Shown piece after piece: positions 8,213-16,708 of a stretch of 40,312 nt of DNA. The number at the start of each line of letters is the position of its first letter. Within the stretch, counting starts at the first letter, position 1. The position numbers and the translations under genes are program-made. Origin of the DNA: Occultella gossypii (lineage in GTDB: Bacteria; Actinomycetota; Actinomycetes; Actinomycetales; Beutenbergiaceae); contig NZ_JAGSHT010000004.1 in assembly GCF_019947135.1 (NCBI RefSeq), positions 32,003 to 72,314 on the forward strand. Reading direction: 5' to 3'. Below the pieces are notes generated by a model. The model was not told where the DNA came from. It made no database searches and saw only the letters and a list, made by a program, of their open reading frames with translations.

Positions 8213-9217
8213 TCAGCGCGAGGGCGGCGCCGTGCTTGCGCGCACAATGATCTGGGGTCGCGACTCGATGACGCCGAGGGTCGTGGGCGTGCCCTCGAGC
8301 AGCGCCGCGACCTGGTCGACCGCACGAACGCCCAGTGCCCGCATCGGCAGTCGAACCGTCGTCAGCCGCGGCCTCACGATGTCAGCGATCTCGGCGTCAT
8401 GGATGCCCACCACCGAGAGCTGGCCCGGCACCTCGACCCCGTGGTCCGCCGCAGCCGCCAGCAGACCGGCGGCGGACATCACGTTATTGACGACGACACC
8501 GGTGGGGAACGTGCCACTGGATCGGATCGCAGCGAACCCGAGACTGCCCGCCTCAACGCCGAACCCGGTGAAACTGCCCGCTCGAGGTCGCCGCCGGGCC
8601 TGCTTCATCGCCGTGACATACCCGTCGTACCGCGCTGCCGAGGTCCGGCTCTCGTCGAGGCCGCCCACGAACCGCACGTCGGTGTGACCAGCCTGAAGAA
8701 GGAACTCGGTCGCCATCCGGCCGGCCATCAGATCATCGACGGCGACCCAGTGGCTGTGCGGGTCGGACTGCTGTTCCAGCAGCACCACCGGCGTCGGCCG
8801 TGCGCGCAGGTGTGCCAGCACGTCCCCGTCGATCAGACCCTCATGGCGCAGCAGGATCGCATCGATCGATCCCTGGCCGAGCAGCCGCGCGAGGAAGGGG
8901 CTGCCGGAGCGCATCCAAGCCGTGTCACCGAGCACCACGGCCCAACCGCGGGCTTCGGCCGCCTCGTAGATGCCGAGCAGCAACTCCTTGTACACGGGGT
9001 TCTCGAGCCCTTCGACGACCACCGCGATCGTGCCTGCCTGCTGCCGCCGAAGCGCCCGCGCCGCATCATTGGGCACGTACCCGACCTCGGCGATCACCGC
9101 CTCGATACGCGCCCGAGTCTGAGCGCTCATCCGGGTGTGTGTGGTCCCGTTGACCACAGCGGACACCGCAGAGGCCGAGACCTCAGCCCGGCGTGCGATC
9201 TCCTTCAGCGTGGCCAT
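8213..9217 (-). CDS. LacI-family transcriptional regulator (1)
   Basis: A 334-residue regulator of ordinary LacI length. Residues 1-55 form the DNA-binding head: a helix-turn-helix (TLKEIARRAEVSASAVSAVVN) followed by the hinge-helix region with NDAARALRRQ. From about residue 60 (TIAVVVEGLENPVYKELLLGI) the periplasmic-binding-protein-like effector domain runs to the end, with typical VDD..AGRMATEFL and VVGIHDAEIAD segments. Such proteins repress sugar-use genes and release DNA on binding a sugar or sugar phosphate. It sits between the GH78 rhamnosidase (177 nt upstream, nothing recognisable in the gap) and the lyase, and likely acts on the 8111-8128 palindrome. The effector is unknown; an unsaturated uronate oligosaccharide or rhamnose derivative would fit the context. 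Confidence 0.92.
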   Translation of the reverse strand: MATLKEIARRAEVSASAVSAVVNGTTHTRMSAQTRARIEAVIAEVGYVPNDAARALRRQQAGTIAVVVEGLENPVYKELLLGIYEAAEARGWAVVLGDTAWMRSGSPFLARLLGQGSIDAILLRHEGLIDGDVLAHLRARPTPVVLLEQQSDPHSHWVAVDDLMAGRMATEFLLQAGHTDVRFVGGLDESRTSAARYDGYVTAMKQARRRPRAGSFTGFGVEAGSLGFAAIRSSGTFPTGVVVNNVMSAAGLLAAAADHGVEVPGQLSVVGIHDAEIADIVRPRLTTVRLPMRALGVRAVDQVAALLEGTPTTLGVIESRPQIIVRASTAPPSR

Positions 9218-9394
9218 CCGCCTGATGATAGGCCGTCACCACAGGCTCGGGCGGCTATCCGAGATCGACCGGGTGTGCCGAAGATGCGTGACGGGTCGGC
9301 CGAGGGGAGCAGGCCGAACAGAGGTGACCTCAACCGCGACGGCGAGGTGCCGCCGTCGGGCATGGGAGACGACGGAGTTTCGTGAGCCGCGAGA

Positions 9395-11602
9395 TCAGCG
9401 TGCCACGTGCTCGTGCCCCGCCAAGGTGCATCCGACGGTGTTCACAGGCCCCGCCACGACGATCGAGGTGCCGTCGGGAAGTTCGACGGTGGCACGAGTT
9501 CCTCGAGGTGTGTTGACCGTCATGGTGAACCTGGACTCTTCCAGGCTCCAGGCGGCTGAGACTTCACCGACCGGCGTGCGGTGCGACGCTCGGGCCGACG
9601 TCACCCCGCGCACCGGCTGCGGCCGGATCACAAGCTCGCGGTAGCCCACCGACCGGGCCGACTGCTGGATACCCACCAGATGGGCGAAGAACCAGTGGTC
9701 GACGACGCCGTTCATGAAGTGGTTCTGGCTGAATCCGAACGTGGGCCCGTCCCAGGTCTCGGTGAGCGACGTGGCACCGTGGCGGAGTTGGTAGCCGTAG
9801 CCCGGATGGCGATCCTGGACGGTGATGGCGTGGATCAGGTCATGCTGGTCGGCGTCGGCGAGCACGCCGAGCAGTGCCGCCATCGCTACCTCGCCGACGT
9901 CGAGGCGGAGGTCGTCGGCGAGGATGCGTTGCGCGAGTTCCTCCCGGGCGGCGGGCACGAGGTGCTTCGGAACCACGCCGTTCTGCAGCGCGACCGCCAA
10001 CTCGGCGAGGGTGCCGTCCCCGACTCGCCCTTCGGGCGTGACGAAGCGGGCGGCCAGCACGGTCCGGAGGTCGTTCGCCTGGGTGTCCCACCGGGCTCGG
10101 TCCGCGTCTTCGCCGAGGGCCGCCGCCGTCAGCGCCAACACCGTGCAGGCACGGGCGAGGGTGGCCGTGGCCACCAGCGGCACGTGTCGTGGCTCGCGGC
10201 CGTCCCAGTCGCCCAGGCCGTACTCGATCACGCCGTCGGTGCGGCGGGCGAGGACGTGCTCCACCCAGCGGACCGAGGCCGCGTAGGTGGCGCGCAGGAT
10301 CCCGTCGTCACCGTAGGCCCGGTAGAGCTGCCAGGGCACGAACACCAGCGCGGCACCGAAGTTGACGTCGCCGCGCCACGGGTCCGGGAACGGGTCCCAT
10401 TCCGGTACGTAGAGCCCGAGGTGACCTGACTCCGCCTGGGCCTCCCGGGCGATCTGCAGCGTGTTCTCGAGGAGGGCGCCGACGTCGTAGTTCCAGTGGA
10501 GCGTGTCAAATGCCAGGTGCAGCTGCTCCAGGTAGCCGAGCTTCTCGCGCTGCGGACAGTCCGTGAACATCGAGTACATGTTGGAGGTCACGGCACGCTT
10601 GATGATGCGGTGGGTGGCGTTGAGCCGCTCGTCGGAACACTGGAACTCACCAGCGGGCTCGGCCGCGGCGGCGATCACGATGCCGCGCACGGAATCGGAC
10701 GCCGGTGCTTGGTCCAGTCCTTCGATCTCCAGATAGCGCAGCCCGTTGTACATGTACTGCGGATGCCAGGTCAGCGGGGACTCGGCCGTGCTGACCCGGT
10801 GATAGACGGGCCCCCAGCCCTGGGTTCGCGGATCGATGGAGCCGTCCGGGTTCAGTAGTTCAGCGGGGCGCAGCGTGACGCTCGTGCGGGCCGGCAGGTC
10901 GAGTTCGACCCAGCCGGCGAAATTGACGCCGAAGTCGGCCACGTAGACTCCGGGCGCGGGTTCGGTGAGCGCGACGGTGGGCAGGTCCTCGACCCGCTCC
11001 AGGGGCGGAATCTGCTTGCGGGTCAGCACCAGCCCGCTCGGCATCCTGGCCCCGACGGCGTTCGGCCAGTCCTCCACTGTGGTCAGGTCGACGAGGTGGC
11101 TGGCGTCGAAGTCCTCACCGCCCACCCAGTTCGCGCGTCGCACCGGTCCGAGGGTCGCGTGCCAGGTCAGGTCGGTGGCCAGGCGATGGGTGCCGGTCGC
11201 GTCGTGCCACTCCAGGACGGCGCAGGCGCCGAGGTCGCCGAAGTCGGTGTGGATCTTCGTCCAGCGGTCCCCGGCCGGCGTCGAGCGGTAGCAACCGGGG
11301 CCGAGGTCGATGCTCAGCACGTTCCGCCCGGCGGTCAGCAGCTCGGTCACGTCATGGGCGACCCATTCGGTGCGGATGCGGTAGTCGGAGTAGCCCGGTT
11401 CGAGGAGTGCCGAAGTGACCCTCCTGCCCGCGATGCGTGCGCAGTAGACACCGAGGCCGGCGATGCTCAGTGTGGCGTCGGAGGGCCGGCCCGCCACCTG
11501 GAAGGCGCGGGCGAGCACGGGCAGCGGACCATCGGGGTCCTGTTGCCACGCTGCCGACGTGATCCAGACACCGTGCTGATCGGGAGGCTTGCAGTCGGGA
11601 AT
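9395..11602 (-). CDS. Alpha-L-rhamnosidase, GH78 family (probable ATT start)
   Basis: About 735 residues. It has an N-terminal beta-sandwich region with WITSAAW and LSIAGLGVYCARIAG, as in bacterial rhamnosidase N domains. The (alpha/alpha)6 catalytic domain carries TDCPQREKLGYLEQ, the GH78 signature with its acidic residues, and later GATSLTETWDG, where the Glu matches the proposed general base. A C-terminal beta-sandwich holds the VVAGPVNTVGC tail. It should release terminal alpha-L-rhamnose; with no signal peptide, action on imported oligosaccharides is likely. No ATG, GTG or TTG occurs in frame between a GTG at 11518 and the stop at 11801-11803, yet the family-conserved WITSAAW lies upstream of 11518. 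An ATT at 11602 sits 6 nt after AAGGAG and is the best start. If GTG 11518 were used, about 28 conserved residues would be lost. Confidence 0.9.
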   Translation of the reverse strand: MPDCKPPDQHGVWITSAAWQQDPDGPLPVLARAFQVAGRPSDATLSIAGLGVYCARIAGRRVTSALLEPGYSDYRIRTEWVAHDVTELLTAGRNVLSIDLGPGCYRSTPAGDRWTKIHTDFGDLGACAVLEWHDATGTHRLATDLTWHATLGPVRRANWVGGEDFDASHLVDLTTVEDWPNAVGARMPSGLVLTRKQIPPLERVEDLPTVALTEPAPGVYVADFGVNFAGWVELDLPARTSVTLRPAELLNPDGSIDPRTQGWGPVYHRVSTAESPLTWHPQYMYNGLRYLEIEGLDQAPASDSVRGIVIAAAAEPAGEFQCSDERLNATHRIIKRAVTSNMYSMFTDCPQREKLGYLEQLHLAFDTLHWNYDVGALLENTLQIAREAQAESGHLGLYVPEWDPFPDPWRGDVNFGAALVFVPWQLYRAYGDDGILRATYAASVRWVEHVLARRTDGVIEYGLGDWDGREPRHVPLVATATLARACTVLALTAAALGEDADRARWDTQANDLRTVLAARFVTPEGRVGDGTLAELAVALQNGVVPKHLVPAAREELAQRILADDLRLDVGEVAMAALLGVLADADQHDLIHAITVQDRHPGYGYQLRHGATSLTETWDGPTFGFSQNHFMNGVVDHWFFAHLVGIQQSARSVGYRELVIRPQPVRGVTSARASHRTPVGEVSAAWSLEESRFTMTVNTPRGTRATVELPDGTSIVVAGPVNTVGCTLAGHEHVAR

Positions 11603-11682
11603 TATCGTCTCCTTCGGTGATGCGGCGACCGTGAGCGGTCCGCGGTCGTCAGGACGGGCAGCCCTGGAACGGTGTGCGGCGG

Positions 11683-12681
11683 TTACTGGCGGGCGGTCGT
11701 GGCTCGGACTACGAGTTCCGGGGCGAACAGCACGGCCTGGTGCTCGTGCTCGGGGTCCCTCATCTCCTCGACCAGGAGGTCGAGGGCGGTGCGCGCCATG
11801 TCATGCACGGGCTGGCGCACGGTGGTGAAGGGAACGCTCAGGTAGCGCACCATGTCGATGTCGTCGTACCCGCAGATCGCCACGTCCTGGGGGACGACCG
11901 TGCCGCGTTCCTGCAGGGCGAAGGACAGTCCCATGGCGATCAGGTCGTTGCCGCAGAGCACGGCGACGGGGGAGTCCCGGTGCTGGAGCCGCTCCGCCGC
12001 CTGCCGACCACTGATGATGTCCTCGTGAGGGACCTCGATCACCTGGACGTCGAGGCGGCGACCCAACGGGCTCTCCTCGAGCGCCGCCCGGAACCCGGCC
12101 AGGCGCGCGGCGTGCTGCGTCGTGCGCGCCGGCGTGCCGACGAACGCGAAGCTCCGGTAGCCGTAGTCGAGGAAGTGCTGGCCCGCCAGCCGGCCGCCGG
12201 CCGTGTCATCCATGGCCACCGAACAGATGCCGGACTCTCCGGGTGCGTCGAGCACCACGACCTTCGTGCCGATGCGGCGCAGGCGGCCGAGGGCGTCTGC
12301 GGGCAGGGCCGAGGGGGTGATCAGGACCCCCGAGGCGCGTTGCTGGATTAGTAGTTCCACGGCCGTCGACTCGCGCACCGGGTCGGCCCCGGTGTTCGTG
12401 GTGGAGACGATGTACCGAAGGTTGAGGGCGGCGTCCTCGACGGTGCGGATGATCTCCCCGAAGAACGGGTTCGAGGCGTCGTGGACGACGACGCCGACGA
12501 AACGACCGGGTCCGCCCGCGAGGACGCGGGCGGACTCGTTCGGCACGAATCCCAGGTTCTCCATGGCATCGAGGACGCGCTGGCGCGTCGCTGGGGCGAC
12601 GATGTGCGGCCGGTTCATGACGTTGCTGACCGTCGAGCGGCCGACGGCGGCCAGCCGTGCCACGTCTTCGATGTTCACCAC
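11683..12681 (-). CDS. LacI-family transcriptional regulator (2), probable rhamnose-regulon repressor
   Basis: A 332-residue regulator starting at GTG 12681. The head domain has a helix-turn-helix (NIEDVARLAAVGRSTVSNVMN) and hinge (PNESARVLAGG). The effector domain begins near residue 60 (RFVGVVVHDASNPFFGEII) and contains VAMDDTAGGRLAGQHFLDYGYR and VAICGYDDIDMVRYLSVPFTTVRQP, standard LacI/GalR features. The gene lies 6 nt after the DUF4838 gene and 80 nt before GH78, so it is probably in their transcript. The duplicated site in the divergent region at 15107-15126 and 15278-15291 is the natural candidate for its operator, giving autoregulation plus control of rhaBID. That link is inferred from position; the other LacI protein at 8213 cannot be excluded. 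Confidence 0.92.
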   Translation of the reverse strand: MVNIEDVARLAAVGRSTVSNVMNRPHIVAPATRQRVLDAMENLGFVPNESARVLAGGPGRFVGVVVHDASNPFFGEIIRTVEDAALNLRYIVSTTNTGADPVRESTAVELLIQQRASGVLITPSALPADALGRLRRIGTKVVVLDAPGESGICSVAMDDTAGGRLAGQHFLDYGYRSFAFVGTPARTTQHAARLAGFRAALEESPLGRRLDVQVIEVPHEDIISGRQAAERLQHRDSPVAVLCGNDLIAMGLSFALQERGTVVPQDVAICGYDDIDMVRYLSVPFTTVRQPVHDMARTALDLLVEEMRDPEHEHQAVLFAPELVVRATTARQ

Positions 12682-12687
12682 GAAGTG

Positions 12688-15072
12688 CTACGCCCTGACT
12701 GCGAAGATCCGGTCGACGTACAGGTGGGAGATGGCGTCCGAGCCAGGGGGTTGGACCCAGACGACCTCCGCACTGTCGCTCCGGTAGGTCCCGGGCACCT
12801 CGATCGTGTGGAAGGCGCCGTCCGAGAAGTCTCCGACGCGCAGATCGATGTAGTTGCCGAACGGCGGGTGGACGCCGATCGACATCGCGCGAGCTGTCGG
12901 ATCCTCGGACTGGGTGTCGGCACGGACCACAACATAAACCGTCCAGTCGATGTCCGGCGGCAGCAGGCTCAGCTCGAGCTGGATCCCCCAGTCGATCGAA
13001 CCGCCGGTCATCCGGGCCGAGTATCCGCTCGAGGCGGCCGCGTCCTCGACGACGTCGGCGTTCAAGGGGTAGAGCGTGAAGTCCAACTCCTGATAGTCGA
13101 CCCAGTCGCTCGCGGGCAGGCCCGCGACCTCGGCGGGTGGGTCCGCCGGGCTGGGAGTGACGCTGACCAACCGGCGAAGCCAATCGACGTCGCCCAACGC
13201 GGCGCCGGCGAGGATCTCCCGGAAGGCGGTCATTCCCGAGGCGTCGAGTGCGTCGTTGAACCGGGCGATCCGACGATCGATCTCCAGGTCCCAACGGACG
13301 TTGCGTTCCGCCGCGGCGCTGGTGAGCTCGTTGCGGCGCAGGAGGACGACCATGTCGAGGCCCATCCGCAGGATGCGGACGTGCTTGAGCAGGGTTTCGT
13401 CACGGCGGACGTTCCGCTCCGCGCGGTCGAGGAGCAGGTCCGCCTGCCGCACCGTCTCGAAGGGCAGGTACGCGGGCGCGACCGACGAGATGTAGCAGGG
13501 CAGTTCGGCTCCGGTCGAGGTGACCGAGTTTGCCAGCAGTTCCAGGTACTCATAGACCTGAGTGCCACCGGCGCCGTAGTAGTTGTCGACGAACTCCCTG
13601 ATGAGCGCATCGGGTTCGAGCTCGGGGTCCCAGAGCAGCCGTGCGAGCACCCAGGCACGCAGTTCCGCTGTCTCGGCGCCGCCGCCGTTGTCCCAGGCCG
13701 CCTGACCGAAGTACCCCTGGACCGATCGCTCGGCCAGTTGCTTCAGTGATTCGCACATCGTCCACCAGTTCGGGAACGGCAGCAGGTAGTTCTCGAAGTT
13801 CGTGTTGTAGGTCCAGACCACGATCTGGTCGGTGAGCTGGGTCCACCCGTCCAGGTCAGCCGCGGTCTCGGGGTTGCCCTCACCGAACAGGGGATGAGCG
13901 AAGTCGGCCCAGATCGGCGCTGCGGTGATGAGCACCCGGTCGCTGACGGCCAGACCGGTCGGTGGGCGGAACGTGAACTGGTACGCAAGGGTGGCCAGCC
14001 GGGCCTCCGGGATCACCTGACCGACCTCGTCCGCGACCTCGTTCAGCATGTCGATGATCGGTGCCGACAATGCCCCGCCATGCGCCTCGGCGAACGCGGC
14101 GCTGTCCGCGTCCGGCTGCCAGGACCAGTCCATCTGGCTGAACCCGAACGACGGGTCGCGGCCCTCCTCGATCTTCGCATCGATCCGCTGGATCAGCTCG
14201 GCGCTGGCCTGATCACGGGTCGCCTGTTCCATCGCCAGGAGCTGACCGCCGTGCCAGAGGCTCTGGTCGGACACGATCTGGTGGAAGTTGTGTGCCTCGT
14301 AGGGCCAGTAGTCCGACCAGGTGTCGAGCTCGGGCGGGGAGGGCCGCTCGCGCAGGTGGTGACTGTTGCCGTTCAGCAGGTTGTGGTGCCGGTACGCGGG
14401 GTCCGCACCGTCCGCCGCGAACACCTCTCGGAAGCGGAAACCCGGCACCTTGACGGCGTTCAGGTCCGACTGCCGCAGCGTCAGCACCCGCTGGCGTGGA
14501 ACGACCGTGTACTCGTGGCCGAACCATCGCACGCCGCACAGGCGATCCAGGAACCAGTAGGCGCCGTAGAGCGTGCCCCGGTCGCCGGCGCCGGCGATGA
14601 CGATGCTGGCGCGGCCGTCAGCGTCCGCGCCGGTGTCGACCGTGCGGAGGCAGAAGCCGTCATCGGAGACGTCCGCCAAGGGCAGGTCCGCGGCAACGGC
14701 CACGGGGTTGTGGCGACCGATGACGATCAGTGGCCCGGATTTCGGCGGTTCGGGCGCCACGACGAGCGGGAACGATGCGCCGGTGATCTCACCGAGGTAG
14801 TCGACCAGTTCCTGTGCCGCGTGACGCGCGATGGGACCCTCATCGGCTCCGACGTAGACGGCGTAGGCGGTTCTCCCGCCCCTGGCGAGCGCCAGACGTC
14901 GGTGGTCACCCGCCGCGGCGTCGGCATGTGCGGACTGCGCCGTGGCCAGGACGCCGACCGTGGCACCGAGCGCGGCGCCGGCGCGAAGGGCGGTGCGCCG
15001 GGTCACCGCCGCCCCGCGAGGGACGTCGGTGGTCGACCGGGCGGTGGCCTGGGGTGTGTTGGTGTGTCGCAT
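12688..15072 (-). CDS. Tat-exported DUF4838 protein, putative glycoside-active enzyme
   Basis: A 794-residue protein. A twin-arginine signal (TRRTALRAGAALGATVGVLA then SAHA) ends near residue 50, so it is exported folded. An alpha-glucuronidase-N-like domain follows (about 60-160: ARHAAQELVDYLGEITGASFPL, then PLIVIGRHN). The central DUF4838 region (about 180-530) includes RWFGHEYTVVP, FRFREVF, HHNLLNG and WTYNTNFENYLLPFPNW. The C-terminal ~120 residues look like a beta-sandwich carbohydrate-binding module. The same N-domain occurs in GH67 and other alpha-glucuronidases, so glycoside hydrolysis or binding of a uronate-bearing glycan is plausible. I cannot identify catalytic residues. The start is ATG 15072, preceded by GGAG and giving the shortest Tat n-region; an in-frame ATG at 15123 lies inside the operator and is unlikely. 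It heads the DUF4838-lacI-GH78 group. Confidence 0.85.
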   Translation of the reverse strand: MRHTNTPQATARSTTDVPRGAAVTRRTALRAGAALGATVGVLATAQSAHADAAAGDHRRLALARGGRTAYAVYVGADEGPIARHAAQELVDYLGEITGASFPLVVAPEPPKSGPLIVIGRHNPVAVAADLPLADVSDDGFCLRTVDTGADADGRASIVIAGAGDRGTLYGAYWFLDRLCGVRWFGHEYTVVPRQRVLTLRQSDLNAVKVPGFRFREVFAADGADPAYRHHNLLNGNSHHLRERPSPPELDTWSDYWPYEAHNFHQIVSDQSLWHGGQLLAMEQATRDQASAELIQRIDAKIEEGRDPSFGFSQMDWSWQPDADSAAFAEAHGGALSAPIIDMLNEVADEVGQVIPEARLATLAYQFTFRPPTGLAVSDRVLITAAPIWADFAHPLFGEGNPETAADLDGWTQLTDQIVVWTYNTNFENYLLPFPNWWTMCESLKQLAERSVQGYFGQAAWDNGGGAETAELRAWVLARLLWDPELEPDALIREFVDNYYGAGGTQVYEYLELLANSVTSTGAELPCYISSVAPAYLPFETVRQADLLLDRAERNVRRDETLLKHVRILRMGLDMVVLLRRNELTSAAAERNVRWDLEIDRRIARFNDALDASGMTAFREILAGAALGDVDWLRRLVSVTPSPADPPAEVAGLPASDWVDYQELDFTLYPLNADVVEDAAASSGYSARMTGGSIDWGIQLELSLLPPDIDWTVYVVVRADTQSEDPTARAMSIGVHPPFGNYIDLRVGDFSDGAFHTIEVPGTYRSDSAEVVWVQPPGSDAISHLYVDRIFAVRA

Positions 15073-15106
15073 TGTCCACTCTCCGTTGTGGGGACGTTCC
15101 AAGGTT

Positions 15107-15126
15107 GGGTTGGAGCGATTCAACCC
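15107..15126. promoter_or_regulatory. LacI-type operator upstream of the DUF4838 gene
   Basis: GGGTTGGAGCGATTCAACCC is a 20-bp imperfect palindrome centred on CG, with 8 of 10 pairs symmetrical. Its 14-bp core TTGGAGCGATTCAA is repeated exactly at 15278-15291 in front of rhaB. It lies at the expected start point of the leftward DUF4838 promoter. The regulator is probably the LacI protein at 11683-12681 (inference). Confidence 0.65.
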
Positions 15127-15130
15127 ATGA

Positions 15131-15160
15131 ACCGTGGCAGGGTCACCCGAGTCCTGTCAA
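15131..15160 (-). promoter_or_regulatory. Predicted promoter of the DUF4838-lacI-GH78 group
   Basis: Read leftward, a consensus -35 TTGACA (15160-15155) and an 18-nt spacer lead to CACGGT (15136-15131), a weak -10. The operator at 15107-15126 begins just downstream. The -35 is strong; the -10 assignment is tentative. Confidence 0.45.
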
Positions 15161-15232
15161 GCCCCTTCGCTGTGAGACACAGCCGGTGAGGACAGCGCGT
15201 CGAGCCGCATAGATTCGCGGCGACTTGAGGTC

Positions 15233-15262
15233 TTGACGGCGACCGTATCGCGCACCTAGGTT
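15233..15262 (+). promoter_or_regulatory. Predicted promoter of the rhaBID operon
   Basis: TTGACG (15233-15238), an 18-nt spacer and TAGGTT (15257-15262) make a plausible -35/-10 pair. Transcription would start near 15269, just before the operator at 15278-15291. It is divergent from the DUF4838 promoter; the 229-nt region between the two genes otherwise holds only these regulatory elements. Confidence 0.45.
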
Positions 15263-15277
15263 CGCTCGGCAGGGCAA

Positions 15278-15291
15278 TTGGAGCGATTCAA
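15278..15291. promoter_or_regulatory. LacI-type operator overlapping the rhaB ribosome binding site
   Basis: TTGGAGCGATTCAA is identical to the core at 15110-15123. Its last bases overlap the AAGGAG ribosome site (15290-15295) of rhaB, whose ATG is at 15302. A repressor here would sit just downstream of the start point and act as a roadblock. The exact duplication in one divergent region is strong evidence that it is a regulatory site. Confidence 0.65.
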
Positions 15292-15301
15292 GGAGCCGTA
15301 G

Positions 15302-16708
15302 ATGCACGCCATGGCGATCGACCTGGGCGCGACGAGTGGTCGCGTCGCTCGGGTCTACGTCGACGAGTCCGAGTTGACGGTGCTGGACCTGGTCAGGTTC
15401 GCCACGCCGACCTCGGACAGTCACGGTGCACGCTGGGATTTCGAGAAACTCATGACGCTCCTGCTCGATGCTGCTCGGCAGGTCGCTGATGGCGGGCCGA
15501 TCGACAGCGTCGGTATCGACGCCTGGGGTGCCGACTACGGACTGCTGGAGCGGAACGGCTCCCTGATCGAGGCACCGTTTCGCTACCGGGACGCGCGCAC
15601 CGTGGGCGTGAGCCGACGCTACGACGAGCTGAGGACGCGAACCATTACAGGTGTGATGCCGCATGACTTCAGCACAGCGTGCCAGTTGCTCACCGAGTCG
15701 GAACGGACACTCAGCAGGACAGCCATGCTGCTGTCCATCGGCGATCTCGTCGCGTATCGCCTGACCGGCCACGCAGCGACCGACTGCTCGTGGGCGAGCA
15801 CCACTCAGTTGTTCGACGTCCACTCACTGAGCTGGTCGACCGACCTGCTGGCCGAGGTGGGATTGGGCCGGGACGCGATGCCGGAGGTGCAGCCGTGCGG
15901 CACGGTCCGTGGCGAGCTGCTGCCCCAGGTCTGCGACCAGCTCGGTGTGGCTGGCCGGACCCCGCTCGTGACGGTCGCCGGGCATGACACCGCATCGGCC
16001 ATCGTGGCGACTCCGGCCAGCAGCGACGACTTCATCTATATCTCGTGCGGAACGTGGGCCCTCATCGGGGTCGAGTCGAACGAGCGCGTACTGGCCGACC
16101 GCGCGCTCGGCACCGGATTCGTCAACGAACTCGGTGTCGACGGAGTCAGCACGATCCACCGGAACGCAGCCGGGCTGTGGCTGCTGAACGAGTGCCTGGG
16201 CCGATGGACGGACACCTCGGGGGACACGTTGCTCGCGGCCGCCGCTGCGCTTCCGGTGGGCCAGTTGGTCTTCGACAGTGAGGATCCCCGCCTGTTCGCA
16301 CCCGAGGACATGCCGACCCTCATCGCCGAGCTGACCCGGGAGGGGGCCGGCCGCGTCCCGGCGAACCGTGCCGAAATGGTGCGAGCCATCATCGACAGCC
16401 TGGTCCTGGCGTTCGTGCGAGCGATCGAGGACCTCGAGGCGATGCTCGGCCGGCGGGGTGCGGTCATCCATCTCGTGGGCGGAGGTGCTGCCCTGCCGAT
16501 CCTCGGACAGGCCCTGGCAGCTGCCGCCGGGCGGACCGTTCTCGCCGGACCGGTAGAGGCATCCCTGCTCGGAAACGCCCTGCTCCAGGCGCGTGCCCTG
16601 GGCAGCGTCCCGGACACCGCAGCCTGCCGGGCACTCGTCAGCCGCACCCAGACCGCTCACCGATACGAACCCGAACCACAGCCGAACCCACGAGAGGACA
16701 CCCCATGA
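15302..16708 (+). CDS. rhaB: Rhamnulokinase
   Basis: A 468-residue FGGY-family sugar kinase that phosphorylates L-rhamnulose at C1 using ATP. Motifs seen are the N-terminal phosphate loop IDLGATSGRV (residues 6-15), GIDAWGADYGLL (around 74-85), the hinge region VAGHDTASAIVA and YISCGTWALIGVE, and the C-terminal VHLVGGG-like adenosine loop (IHLVGGGAALPIL). This matches rhamnulokinases rather than xylulo- or glycerol kinases in the DAWGVDYGL-type segment. The start at ATG 15302 has an AAGGAG site 6 nt upstream. It is the first gene of rhaB-rhaI-rhaD; its stop overlaps the next start as ATGA at 16705-16708. Control by the LacI-type operator at 15278 is expected. Confidence 0.95.
   Translation: MHAMAIDLGATSGRVARVYVDESELTVLDLVRFATPTSDSHGARWDFEKLMTLLLDAARQVADGGPIDSVGIDAWGADYGLLERNGSLIEAPFRYRDARTVGVSRRYDELRTRTITGVMPHDFSTACQLLTESERTLSRTAMLLSIGDLVAYRLTGHAATDCSWASTTQLFDVHSLSWSTDLLAEVGLGRDAMPEVQPCGTVRGELLPQVCDQLGVAGRTPLVTVAGHDTASAIVATPASSDDFIYISCGTWALIGVESNERVLADRALGTGFVNELGVDGVSTIHRNAAGLWLLNECLGRWTDTSGDTLLAAAAALPVGQLVFDSEDPRLFAPEDMPTLIAELTREGAGRVPANRAEMVRAIIDSLVLAFVRAIEDLEAMLGRRGAVIHLVGGGAALPILGQALAAAAGRTVLAGPVEASLLGNALLQARALGSVPDTAACRALVSRTQTAHRYEPEPQPNPREDTP

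Noticed and set aside
9285-9294. TGCGTGACGG resembling half of the 8111-8128 operator, upstream of LacI (1)
   Set aside because: Only one half-site with a mismatch and no matching inverted arm; not enough to call an operator.
12206-15189. Several long frames opposite or out of frame with the DUF4838 and LacI genes
   Set aside because: They lack family features and ribosome sites, while the leftward frames carry Tat, DUF4838 and helix-turn-helix signatures.
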